A stretch of 38,237 nucleotides of DNA, from positions 1 to 38,237 of the forward strand of contig NZ_JAGGDJ010000051.1 of NCBI RefSeq assembly GCF_017652985.1, read 5' to 3'. Below, one piece after another: positions 22,634-29,568 of this stretch; the first letter of the stretch is position 1; every line of letters starts with the position of its first letter. The position numbers were made by a program, and so were the translations under genes. This DNA comes from Paenibacillus artemisiicola (GTDB lineage: Bacteria; Bacillota; Bacilli; Paenibacillales; Paenibacillaceae). The notes beneath the pieces are model-generated. The model did not search any database and was not told where the DNA came from. It worked only from the letters and a program-made list of their open reading frames with translations.

Positions 22634-23866
22634 ATGGACGCGATCGTATCGGCCTTATTGTTATTGCTCCATGTATGGACGGGGACGTCCGGGGGCGGAG
22701 GAACGGAATCCGCTTCGGCGGAGCGGCTCGCGGCGAAGCTCCTGATCGCGCAAGCCGCGCAGCTGCAGCCCGGATTGGCCGCGCAGCCGGGCAAGACGCC
22801 GGACGCCGGGCCGCCTGGAAAGCACGAGACCGCCGGGGACGCCGGCGCCGGTCTCGTCAAGCACGATCCCCAGCCCGGCGCGCCGAAAGTCAAAGGCATC
22901 TACGTCACCGCGTACAGCGCCGGCGGGTCGCGGCTCGACTCGCTCCTCAAGCTGCTCGACGGCACGGAGCTGAACAGCATGGTCATCGACGTCAAGGACG
23001 ATTCCGGCTACATTACGTACCCGACGACGAACCCGGACCTGCTGAAATACGGCAAGCCGCAAAAATTCATTCGCGACCTGCCGGCGCTCATGGCCAAGCT
23101 GAAGCAGCACGGCGTCTACCCCATCGGCCGGATCGTCGTGTTCAAGGATACGGTGCTGGCGAAGCAGCATCCCGAGCTGTCGTTTCGGCGCAAGGACGGC
23201 TCCGTGTGGTCCAACGGCAAAGGCGACAGCTTCGTGAACGCCTACCGCAAGGAAGTGTGGGACTATAATATCGCGGTAGCCAAGGAAGCGGCCAAGATGG
23301 GCTTCAAGGAGATCCAGTTCGACTACGTCCGGTTCCCGGAAGGGTTCGAGAAGAAGGCCGATTCGCTCGTCTTCGACAAGACGAAGGACTCGCGCGTCGA
23401 TACGATCGCGGCGTTCGTGAAATACGCGAAAGCGCAGCTCGAGCCGCTCGGCGTACGGGTGTCCGTCGACATCTTCGGCTACGCCGCTTCCGTGCCGGCC
23501 GCCGAAGGAATCGGCCAAGACTTCGTGAAAATTTCCAAAAACGTGGACGTCATCTCGCCCATGATCTATCCGAGCCACTACGGCACGGGCTGGTTCGGCG
23601 TGAAGGATCCCGACACGAGCCCTTACGCCACGATTAAAGGCGCGATGAAGGACACGCACAAGAAGCTCGATCCGCTCGGCTCCTACCAGCCCGTCATTCG
23701 GCCGTGGATCCAAGACTTCACGGCAAGCTGGCTGGGCAAGGGCCATTATATCCCCTACGGCAAAGCCCAAGTCGACGCGCAGATCAAGGCGCTGCGGGAA
23801 TCGGGCGTCGGCGAATACCTGCTGTGGAACGCGAACAACCGCTATACGGCGGACGCGGCCTATTAA
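22634..23866 (+). CDS. Putative exported glycoside hydrolase (DUF4015/PF13200)
   Basis: A 410-aa protein with a weak N-terminal hydrophobic segment (about residues 3-15), a Pro/Gly/Ala-rich linker (about 20-80) and a TIM-barrel-like DUF4015 domain (about 85-405). Signatures: KGIYVTAYSAGG, SMVIDVKDDSGYITY, GFKEIQFDYVRFPEG (candidate acidic catalytic residues) and DVISPMIYPSHYG. The family is related to alpha-amylase/GH-like glycosidases and to polysaccharide-associated enzymes, but activity has rarely been shown. ATG 22634 has GGGGAGAG upstream. A signal peptide is plausible but short, and there is no lipobox. It is a single gene ending at a bidirectional terminator. Confidence 0.85.
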   Translation: MDAIVSALLLLLHVWTGTSGGGGTESASAERLAAKLLIAQAAQLQPGLAAQPGKTPDAGPPGKHETAGDAGAGLVKHDPQPGAPKVKGIYVTAYSAGGSRLDSLLKLLDGTELNSMVIDVKDDSGYITYPTTNPDLLKYGKPQKFIRDLPALMAKLKQHGVYPIGRIVVFKDTVLAKQHPELSFRRKDGSVWSNGKGDSFVNAYRKEVWDYNIAVAKEAAKMGFKEIQFDYVRFPEGFEKKADSLVFDKTKDSRVDTIAAFVKYAKAQLEPLGVRVSVDIFGYAASVPAAEGIGQDFVKISKNVDVISPMIYPSHYGTGWFGVKDPDTSPYATIKGAMKDTHKKLDPLGSYQPVIRPWIQDFTASWLGKGHYIPYGKAQVDAQIKALRESGVGEYLLWNANNRYTADAAY

Positions 23867-23871
23867 AACCG

Positions 23872-23933
23872 AAAACGCTCTGCGAGCCGGGAAACGGAAG
23901 CATGCTCCGTATCCGGACTTGCAGAGCGTTTTT
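23872..23933. terminator. Terminator shared by the DUF4015 and FMN reductase genes
   Basis: AAAACGCTCTGC pairs with GCAGAGCGTTTTT around an inner hairpin; A and T runs on both sides suit both converging genes. Confidence 0.8.
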
Positions 23934-23940
23934 GCGTTCA

Positions 23941-24474
23941 CTATCCCCGCAGCTTCGCGGCGAGACGCAGAAAAGACGAAACCGCGCGGTGCACCCGCTT
24001 CTGGACGTCGGGCGATTCCGGCGCGCCGTCGGGACTGAATTGGCGCTGCGCGCCGCCGACAGAGATCCACTCCGGCGAGTTGATGCCGTGCAGGTTGCGG
24101 ACGATCGTCTGCATATGCTGCAGCGAGCTCACGCCGACCGCGCCGCCGGCGGAGCTGACGGACAGCACCGCTTTGTCGCCGAAATGATCGCCGCCGAGAT
24201 AGTCCAGCGCATTCTTCAGCACGCCGGTGACGCTGCCGTGGTATTCGGGAGAGCCGATCACGACGGCGTCGGCGTGCAGTACCAGATCCATCAGCTCCGA
24301 CGTATGCGGATGAATCTCCTCGTCATCGTCGTTATACAGCGGCAGCGGCTTCTCGCGCAGGTCGAATACGGCCGCTTCATGGCCCTCGTTCCCGATGACG
24401 TTCGCGATATAATTCAAGATCAAGGCGGTTGTCGATTCGCGGCGGGTCGCGCCGACAAGAATGGCAATGCGCAT
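23941..24474 (-). CDS. NAD(P)H-dependent FMN reductase (azoreductase-like)
   Basis: A 177-aa flavodoxin-fold oxidoreductase. MRIAILVGATRRESTTALI forms the FMN phosphate loop and GSPEYHGSVTGVLKNALDYL is the second FMN-binding signature; size and motifs fit YhdA/Azr-type azobenzene and chromate/quinone reductases. The start at ATG 24474 is preferred over the in-frame ATG 24489 because GGAGGGA lies 7 bases ahead of it. Natural substrate unknown; relatives reduce quinones, azo dyes or free flavins. Downstream of pfkA and the DUF3906 gene in the same direction, but 90 bases separate it from the latter. Confidence 0.9.
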   Translation of the reverse strand: MRIAILVGATRRESTTALILNYIANVIGNEGHEAAVFDLREKPLPLYNDDDEEIHPHTSELMDLVLHADAVVIGSPEYHGSVTGVLKNALDYLGGDHFGDKAVLSVSSAGGAVGVSSLQHMQTIVRNLHGINSPEWISVGGAQRQFSPDGAPESPDVQKRVHRAVSSFLRLAAKLRG

Positions 24475-24564
24475 GCTCAATCCCTCCATCCATCCAACTT
24501 TACATACATGATAGTATGGAAAGTAATTCCGGTCAAGAGAAAATCGCCCAAGACGGACAGTTGC

Positions 24565-24774
24565 CTACAGCGGCTGATGCGGAATGAAATAGCCGCTGCC
24601 CGCCGACGTCCGCTTCTTCTCGACGATGGCCGCGGATTTCAGCGCCGGCTTCTTCACGTAGTGGCGCTCCAGCTGGCCTTCCACCTCGGCGAAGGCCTTC
24701 TCGTCCGTCTCGGCGAGGAGGATCAGATGGCCCGTTTCGTCCTCCAGCTCGATTTCGATTTTGTACAAAAACAT
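24565..24774 (-). CDS. DUF3906 family protein
   Basis: A 69-aa protein matching DUF3906: MFLYKIEIELEDETGHLILLA at the start and EVEGQLERHYVKKPA, then an ending with GSGYFIPH. There is no membrane segment. ATG 24774 has AAGGGAGC about 9 bases upstream; the upstream part of the frame overlaps the pfkA terminator region and is not coding. Function unknown. Confidence 0.85.
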   Translation of the reverse strand: MFLYKIEIELEDETGHLILLAETDEKAFAEVEGQLERHYVKKPALKSAAIVEKKRTSAGSGYFIPHQPL

Positions 24775-24881
24775 GTCGGCACGCTCCCTTGCGCTTCGTA
24801 TGGATGAGATCATCTCTGAAATATGGCGCTGCGGACTGACCACGATGCGGCATGCCAAAGCCCATCGTCGTTCCGCATGGC

Positions 24882-24946
24882 AAAACGAAAGCCTTAGCCG
24901 CCTCCTGCCGGCCTGTCCGGGCCGATACGCAGGCGATGCTAAGGCT
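24882..24946 (-). terminator. Terminator of pfkA
   Basis: On the minus strand AGCCTTAGC pairs with GCTAAGGCT around a GC-rich inner stem, followed by TTCGTTTT. It probably also ends any transcript from ytpB. Confidence 0.75.
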
Positions 24947-24967
24947 TGCGGACCCGGACGCTTGCCG

Positions 24968-25936
24968 TCATTGCGACAGGCGCAGCGCCAGGTTGTAGAG
25001 CTCCATGTTGAACGGCTTCTTCGTGTTGACGACCCGGTCGATGTCCGTGACGACGAGCTCGTTGTTGATGATGCCGCACGCTTTGCCGGAATCGCCTTCC
25101 ATCAGCTTGCGCACCGCGAAGTCGCCGAGCTGGCTCGCCAAAATCCGGTCGTTGTGCGTCGGCGAACCGCCGCGCTGAATATGCCCGAGCACCGTTACGC
25201 GCGGCTCCATGCCGCAGCGCGTCATGATGCCGTGGCCGATCTCCTCGCCCGTGCCGGCGCCTTCCGCGACGACGATGATGCTGTGGCGCTTGCCGGAGGC
25301 GAAATTCTCCTTCATCCGGTTCGCGACCATGTCGAGATCGTACGGCACTTCCGGCACGATGATCGTCTCCGCGCCGCTCGCGAGGCCCGCGTACAGCGCG
25401 ATGTCCCCGCAATGGCGGCCCATGACTTCGACGATGGACGAGCGCTCGTGCGACGTCATCGTGTCGCGCAGCTTGTTGATCGCGTCGACGACGATGCTGA
25501 CGGCCGTATCGAAGCCGATCGTATAGTCCGTGAACGGGATGTCGTTGTCGATCGTGCCCGGCAAGCCCATCGTTTTGATCCCGAGCTTGGACAGCTTGTT
25601 CGCGCCTTGGTACGAGCCGTCGCCGCCGATGACGACCAGTCCGTCGATGCCGCGCTCGCGCAGCACTTCCGCGCCCTTCTGCTGGCCTTCCGGCGTCAGG
25701 AATTCCTTGCAGCGCGCCGTTTGGAGAATGGTGCCGCCGCGCTGGATGATGTCGCCCACGCTGCGGAGGTCCATTTGACGCAGGTCGTTGTTAAGCAGCC
25801 CTTGATACCCGCGCTGCACGCCGTACACTTCCAGGCCGTGGTACAGGGCGCTGCGGACGACGGCGCGCACGGCGGCGTTCATGCCTTGCGAATCTCCGCC
25901 ACTGGTAAGAACGGCAATCGATTTAACTGCTGACAT
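24968..25936 (-). CDS. pfkA: ATP-dependent 6-phosphofructokinase
   Basis: A 322-aa glycolytic enzyme that phosphorylates fructose 6-phosphate, allosterically controlled by ADP and phosphoenolpyruvate. Visible signatures: VLTSGGDSQGMNAAVRA, VIGGDGSYQGA (Gly in GGDG marks ATP rather than pyrophosphate dependence), PGTIDNDIPFTDYTIGFDTA with the catalytic Asp, and EVMGRHCGDIALYAGLA. ATG 25936 has GAGGAG upstream; an in-frame ATG at 25972 has none. In many Bacillales pyk follows pfkA; here it does not, and ytpB lies upstream with a 40-base gap, so read-through from ytpB is possible. Confidence 0.97.
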   Translation of the reverse strand: MSAVKSIAVLTSGGDSQGMNAAVRAVVRSALYHGLEVYGVQRGYQGLLNNDLRQMDLRSVGDIIQRGGTILQTARCKEFLTPEGQQKGAEVLRERGIDGLVVIGGDGSYQGANKLSKLGIKTMGLPGTIDNDIPFTDYTIGFDTAVSIVVDAINKLRDTMTSHERSSIVEVMGRHCGDIALYAGLASGAETIIVPEVPYDLDMVANRMKENFASGKRHSIIVVAEGAGTGEEIGHGIMTRCGMEPRVTVLGHIQRGGSPTHNDRILASQLGDFAVRKLMEGDSGKACGIINNELVVTDIDRVVNTKKPFNMELYNLALRLSQ

Positions 25937-25976
25937 TCTACTCACTCCTCTATGGTGTATCTCGGTTTGCATTGAT

Positions 25977-27062
25977 TCAGTTTGAAGATTGCCGCTTGCG
26001 GATGACGACGCTGTTCCCCCAGAAGAACAGCCGCGTCAGCGGGCTTCTGCGCATCAGGCGCCGCGAGACGAGCCGCACGTCCTGCTGTCCGCTCACCTTC
26101 GGGTCGGACAGGTACAGAGCGATCAGCCCTTCGATGACCATGCGGTGAAACCGCGGAACCGGGAGTCTCGTGACGTCCTTGCGGGCGTTCTCGACGATCA
26201 GGCCGATCCGCTCCGTAAGCTGGCTTTGATTCGTATAATAATTGCAGAAGTTCAAATCGCCGCCGATTCGATCTTCCTCCTGATCAATCAAGTAATCGAG
26301 CATGATGTGAAGGCCGCACACGTGCGGAAAATAAGCGTCCCGGATGCGCAGCGCGTCCTCCGGCGTGCAGGCCTCGTCCGACGCCGCGAGGAACAGCATG
26401 AACATGCCGAGCGTGGAGCCGGTCGCGGCCGCGAATTCGTTCCACTGCAGATGCGGCACCCGGTGCCGGTGAGCCTCCCACCAGGCGAGCAGAGCCGGTT
26501 CGCGCAATTCTTTGGCGATGTGCTTGTAGACCTGCAGGTCCCCGTACAAGCCGACCAGCTCCGTCACGTGCGGCTGCACGGACGCATAGGACGGCAATTG
26601 CCTCACGCACGCCTGGCAGGTCGAGACGAGCTCGTGCAAATACCCGCCGTCCTCCCGTTCCGCCCGCAGCGCGTAATAGTCCCGCAGCGGCGCCACCGGA
26701 TCGACGGCATCCAGCATGGATTGATGCAGCAGCCGGAAATCGTCGGCATCGAGCGACGTGCTTCTATCGCACAAATTGTCCAGGTAGTCGCTGATCGTCT
26801 GCAAGCAGACGATCAGGGGGACGAGAATATGGCGGCTGTTCAAATTCGCGGCGGCGTAGATGCCGCCGCCTTCGCAGTGAAACTGCTTGCTCGTCATGCT
26901 CGCTAACGCCTGCACGCGCAGTTCGTCGTCCGGAATGCGCTCCGCGATGACGCGCAGCCGAGCCAATTCCGCGCGCACTTCCGGCAACACGTATTTGTAT
27001 ACCCTGTACATGAGGGTAACGGGAGTCTTCGGCACTTGGCGGGTCTGTGCTGACAGGTTCAT
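25977..27062 (-). CDS. ytpB: Tetraprenyl-beta-curcumene synthase (sesquarterpene synthase)
   Basis: A 361-aa all-helical terpene synthase of the YtpB/DUF2600 family. In Bacillus, YtpB converts heptaprenyl diphosphate to tetraprenyl-beta-curcumene, a precursor of C35 terpenoids (sporulenes, sesquarterpenes). The Asp-rich motifs are DYLDNLCDRS (about residues 90-100) and DYLIDQEEDRIGGDLNFCNYY (about 255-275). The start is ATG 27062, with AAAGGAGG 12 bases upstream; a GTG at 27089 is less likely. It is co-directional with a small unknown gene 36 bases upstream and with pfkA 40 bases downstream. The cyclase sqhC is not in this window. Confidence 0.93.
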   Translation of the reverse strand: MNLSAQTRQVPKTPVTLMYRVYKYVLPEVRAELARLRVIAERIPDDELRVQALASMTSKQFHCEGGGIYAAANLNSRHILVPLIVCLQTISDYLDNLCDRSTSLDADDFRLLHQSMLDAVDPVAPLRDYYALRAEREDGGYLHELVSTCQACVRQLPSYASVQPHVTELVGLYGDLQVYKHIAKELREPALLAWWEAHRHRVPHLQWNEFAAATGSTLGMFMLFLAASDEACTPEDALRIRDAYFPHVCGLHIMLDYLIDQEEDRIGGDLNFCNYYTNQSQLTERIGLIVENARKDVTRLPVPRFHRMVIEGLIALYLSDPKVSGQQDVRLVSRRLMRRSPLTRLFFWGNSVVIRKRQSSN

Positions 27063-27098
27063 TCGTGGGTGCGCCCTCCTTTGATCCACTCCGCTGCT

Positions 27099-27413
27099 TC
27101 AGGAATGGCGCTTGTTTTCGATGTCTTGGTTAATGCGGTACCAGATGTGCAGATCGTTGATCCGGCTGGCCAGCTCCGCAATATCGGCATTGATGCCGCA
27201 GGAACGTTCGAAGTCTTCCTCCTCGAACAGCTCCGTCTGCTTGGCGTTGATGACGCGTTCGAATGCCATGACCCGGTCCGGAATCGTCCCGCGGATGATT
27301 TCCCACTGCGTGACGATCGACGTCCGTTCCGCTTCGCCGTACTGCTCCCATGCCAGACGAAGCGCCGGCAGCGGGATTCCGAGCCGGTCGTCCCATGCAA
27401 AGTAACGGTTCAC
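27099..27413 (-). CDS. Conserved-looking 104-aa protein upstream of ytpB
   Basis: A 104-aa soluble, mostly helical, acidic protein (starts MNRYFAWDDRLGIPLP, contains ELASRINDLHIWYRINQDIE near the end). It starts with GTG 27413, 9 bases after GGAGG. Two cysteines at most (one in RSCGINADI), no signal peptide, no membrane segment. The 36-base gap to ytpB in the same direction suggests one transcript. I do not recognise the family; a role linked to the ytpB product is only a guess. Confidence 0.75.
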   Translation of the reverse strand: MNRYFAWDDRLGIPLPALRLAWEQYGEAERTSIVTQWEIIRGTIPDRVMAFERVINAKQTELFEEEDFERSCGINADIAELASRINDLHIWYRINQDIENKRHS

Positions 27414-27590
27414 GTCTCAAAACCTCCATCCACTAATGTACCATTTCATAGAGTGTAAATCCAGCGCGAAAACTTGTTCCCCCTATGAAAAACGGCCTAC
27501 GTCCCGCAGGCGGCGGACCTACGCGGCGCCGGCCATGTATCCGGTATCATCGCGCTGCGGAGATTCTAGCGCGGAGAAGGAAAACGAATG

Positions 27591-27616
27591 AAAAAAACCC
27601 GACATCGCTGTCGGGT
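27591..27616 (-). terminator. Terminator of the cold-shock gene
   Basis: On the minus strand ACCCGACA-gcga-TGTCGGGT followed by seven T residues. Confidence 0.85.
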
Positions 27617-27682
27617 AAAACGTCAGGTCGATATTCTGTTCCATTACTCCATTATAAGAAGCTTCCGGAGGAAGCAGCCATC

Positions 27683-27880
27683 TTACAATTTGATAACGTT
27701 AGCGGCTTGAGGTCCGCGGTTGCCTTGCGTGATATCGAACTCGACGGATTGGCCTTCGTCCAAAGACTTGAAGCCTTCGCCTTGAATCGCGGAGTAGTGA
27801 ACGAACACGTCTTCTCCGTTTTCAACTTGAATGAAGCCGTAGCCTTTCTCTGCGTTAAACCACTTCACTGTTCCTTTCAA
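27683..27880 (-). CDS. Cold-shock protein, CspA family
   Basis: A 65-aa single OB-fold nucleic-acid chaperone. RNP1 is KGYGFIQV and RNP2 VFVHYSAI, with MKGTVKWFNAEKG at the start. The start codon is TTG at 27880, 8 bases after AGGAGG. The protein binds single-stranded RNA and DNA and prevents secondary structure at low temperature and in growth transitions. It has its own TTGCAA/TATAAT promoter with a leader of about 45 nt, short compared with the long thermosensing leaders of E. coli cspA. Confidence 0.97.
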   Translation of the reverse strand: MKGTVKWFNAEKGYGFIQVENGEDVFVHYSAIQGEGFKSLDEGQSVEFDITQGNRGPQAANVIKL

Positions 27881-27927
27881 TGTAACAACCTCCTAAAAAT
27901 GAGCGCCGTTAAGCGGCGGCTTCCTCC

Positions 27928-27956
27928 ATTATATACCTAGTGGGAGAAATTTGCAA
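27928..27956 (-). promoter_or_regulatory. sigma-A promoter of the cold-shock gene
   Basis: On the minus strand: -35 TTGCAA (27951-27956), a 17-nt spacer, -10 TATAAT (27928-27933). It abuts the stop codon of the methyltransferase gene. Confidence 0.8.
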
Positions 27957-28670
27957 TTAAAGGTTGACAAAAAGACCAAGCTCTGATCCTGGAATGAAAG
28001 GAAGCTCGGACGCATAGAAGCCCGGGGTTCCGCCCGCCTCGCGAACGGCGTCCAGAAGCGCGTCCATATGGGCATAAGGCGTCCACCGAAGCGATACGAT
28101 CGGATAGATCCGGACGGCTCCGCCCCGCTTGCAGACGCGCATCATCTCGAGCACGGCTTCGCGGTGGAACCGTTCGTCGAACTGATCTTCGTACAGAAAC
28201 AGAAAATGGCTGCACAGCACGAGATCGAACCGCCCGTCGGCGTATGGCAGACGCGGCAGGCTCGCGGCCGCATACCGCTCGGCCCGCTTGACCGGATCGC
28301 CGTAGTGAGCGGCAAAGCGCCTCAGCGACGCTTCCCGGCCCGCCCGGTGCCGGTCCAAGCTCCCGTAATAGCTGAAGTCGTACCGGTCCCGCAGCTTCTC
28401 CAGCTTCGCCGCCGAGACGGCGATTTCGCCCTCCGCTTCCCTCACCAGCGCTTCGCTCTCCAGCGCGTAACGGGGATCCGCGGCATAGGCGTCGATGCCG
28501 GCCGCCTCCGCGTCCGCGGTAAACGAGGACGCGCCTCCGGCGATGTCCAGCACGCGGCCGGCGGCCGGCCCGCGCAGGTCCGCGCCGAACATCCGCGCGT
28601 ACTCTTCGAAGCCGCGGCACGTCACGGCCACGCCGATTTGCTCGTACCCTTGTTTCGTATTCATGCTCAT
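27957..28670 (-). CDS. Class I SAM-dependent methyltransferase
   Basis: A 237-aa Rossmann-fold methyltransferase. Motif I is VLDIAGGASSFTADA (about residues 40-54), the acidic loop is in AYAADPRY, and motif IV/post I is FDLVLCSHFLFLYEDQFD. The helical insertion at about 80-140 varies in this family. The methyl acceptor is unknown. ATG 28670 follows GAGGAGAG. The upstream DNA on this strand is a purine-rich run of GAGA-like repeats (28671-28715) containing several ribosome-binding-site-like stretches. The downstream gene is cspA-type with its own promoter. Confidence 0.85.
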   Translation of the reverse strand: MSMNTKQGYEQIGVAVTCRGFEEYARMFGADLRGPAAGRVLDIAGGASSFTADAEAAGIDAYAADPRYALESEALVREAEGEIAVSAAKLEKLRDRYDFSYYGSLDRHRAGREASLRRFAAHYGDPVKRAERYAAASLPRLPYADGRFDLVLCSHFLFLYEDQFDERFHREAVLEMMRVCKRGGAVRIYPIVSLRWTPYAHMDALLDAVREAGGTPGFYASELPFIPGSELGLFVNL

Positions 28671-28868
28671 CTCATCTCTCCTCGTCTCTTCTCGTCTCGA
28701 CTATTCTCGACTCTTCCTGCTTGCGTCGGCCCGCGTCGCTCCAGCCTGCGAAATGCCGCAGCCATGCGCCCGGCCGCCATATTTTAGCATGCGCGGCATT
28801 TGATTTCTACCCCTGAAATTGGCTATCATGGGAAGATACTAAGCGCTTTATATGAAGGGATGGTCCTG

Positions 28869-29102
28869 ATGTTCAAGAAGGTGCAAATTTATAAAACCGA
28901 TAAATACAACATGCTCAACGTCGAGGTGCAGGGCAAGACGCTGATCGTCCGGGAAATCTCCGACCAATGGGGCGAGGAATGCCATACGTTCGTGAGCCGC
29001 CCGGAAATGCTGCACTGGGCGGAGAACCGCTTCCGTCCGGAGGACTTCACGGGACGGGAAGCGGAGCGCGATGCCATTCTCGACGGATTCCGTTCGATTT
29101 AG
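28869..29102 (+). CDS. Small protein of unknown function (77 aa)
   Basis: A 77-aa soluble protein (MFKKVQIYKTDKYNMLNVEVQG at the start, broken here as MFKKVQIYK / YNMLNVEVQG) with an alternating beta pattern and a helical acidic C-terminus. ATG 28869 has GAAGGGATGG upstream. TTGATT and TATCAT at an 18-base spacing about 50-75 bases upstream may be its promoter. Family not recognised. Confidence 0.7.
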   Translation: MFKKVQIYKTDKYNMLNVEVQGKTLIVREISDQWGEECHTFVSRPEMLHWAENRFRPEDFTGREAERDAILDGFRSI

Positions 29103-29150
29103 CCCGAACTTCCGGGCCGTCCGGGAGGAAAATGATGCCCGTTTAGCGAA

Positions 29151-29181
29151 CATAACCGTATGTAAATTTGCATAGGTTGTG
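29151..29181. repeat. Imperfect inverted repeat before the small membrane protein gene
   Basis: CATAACCGTATG and CATAGGTTGTG are near-complementary arms around TAAATTTG. This could be an operator or an mRNA hairpin ahead of the next gene's ribosome binding site (29184-29190). Function unknown. Confidence 0.4.
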
Positions 29182-29202
29182 CGGAGGGGAGCTCAAAGTC
29201 AG

Positions 29203-29382
29203 GTGGATACGACATCGACGATTATTTTCATCATCGCGGCTTTTTCGCTGGGCGGCATTCTGATCATGCAGCGGAACAACGTTCCCGCGAACTTGCGCAG
29301 AGGGCTAGCCATCGCGGCCATCGTCTTTATCGCCTTTGCTTTTTTTCTAATCGTTTACAGTTTTGCCACGATGGGAACATAA
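29203..29382 (+). CDS. Small two-helix membrane protein (59 aa)
   Basis: A 59-aa protein formed almost wholly of two transmembrane helices (about residues 4-23 and 35-55) joined by a short polar loop (QRNNVPANLRRG). The GTG at 29203 is chosen as start because GGAGGGG lies upstream, although the 12-base spacing is long; GTG 29179 would overlap that site. It resembles the many small Bacillales membrane proteins of unknown role. It precedes pepF by 60 to 190 bases, depending on the pepF start. Confidence 0.65.
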   Translation: MDTTSTIIFIIAAFSLGGILIMQRNNVPANLRRGLAIAAIVFIAFAFFLIVYSFATMGT

Positions 29383-29568
29383 CGCAGAGGCGGCCGGGTC
29401 AAACTAAGAGGCACATTCTGTCAAAGGAGCGTGACCTCCGGCGTGAAATGGCTGCCGATCGTCCTGTCGTTCTCGCTGCTGCAGGGCAGCGGGGACAGCT
29501 TGCTTCCGCAAGCATCCTATGCCGATTCAACCGATTCACCATCCCACACGAAGGCGAGGAGAGTTCCT

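Noticed and set aside
28669..28715. Short TCTCGTCTC-like repeats before the methyltransferase gene
   Set aside because: Low-complexity purine-rich leader that includes the gene's ribosome binding site; repeat units are irregular and too short for a regulatory array or CRISPR.
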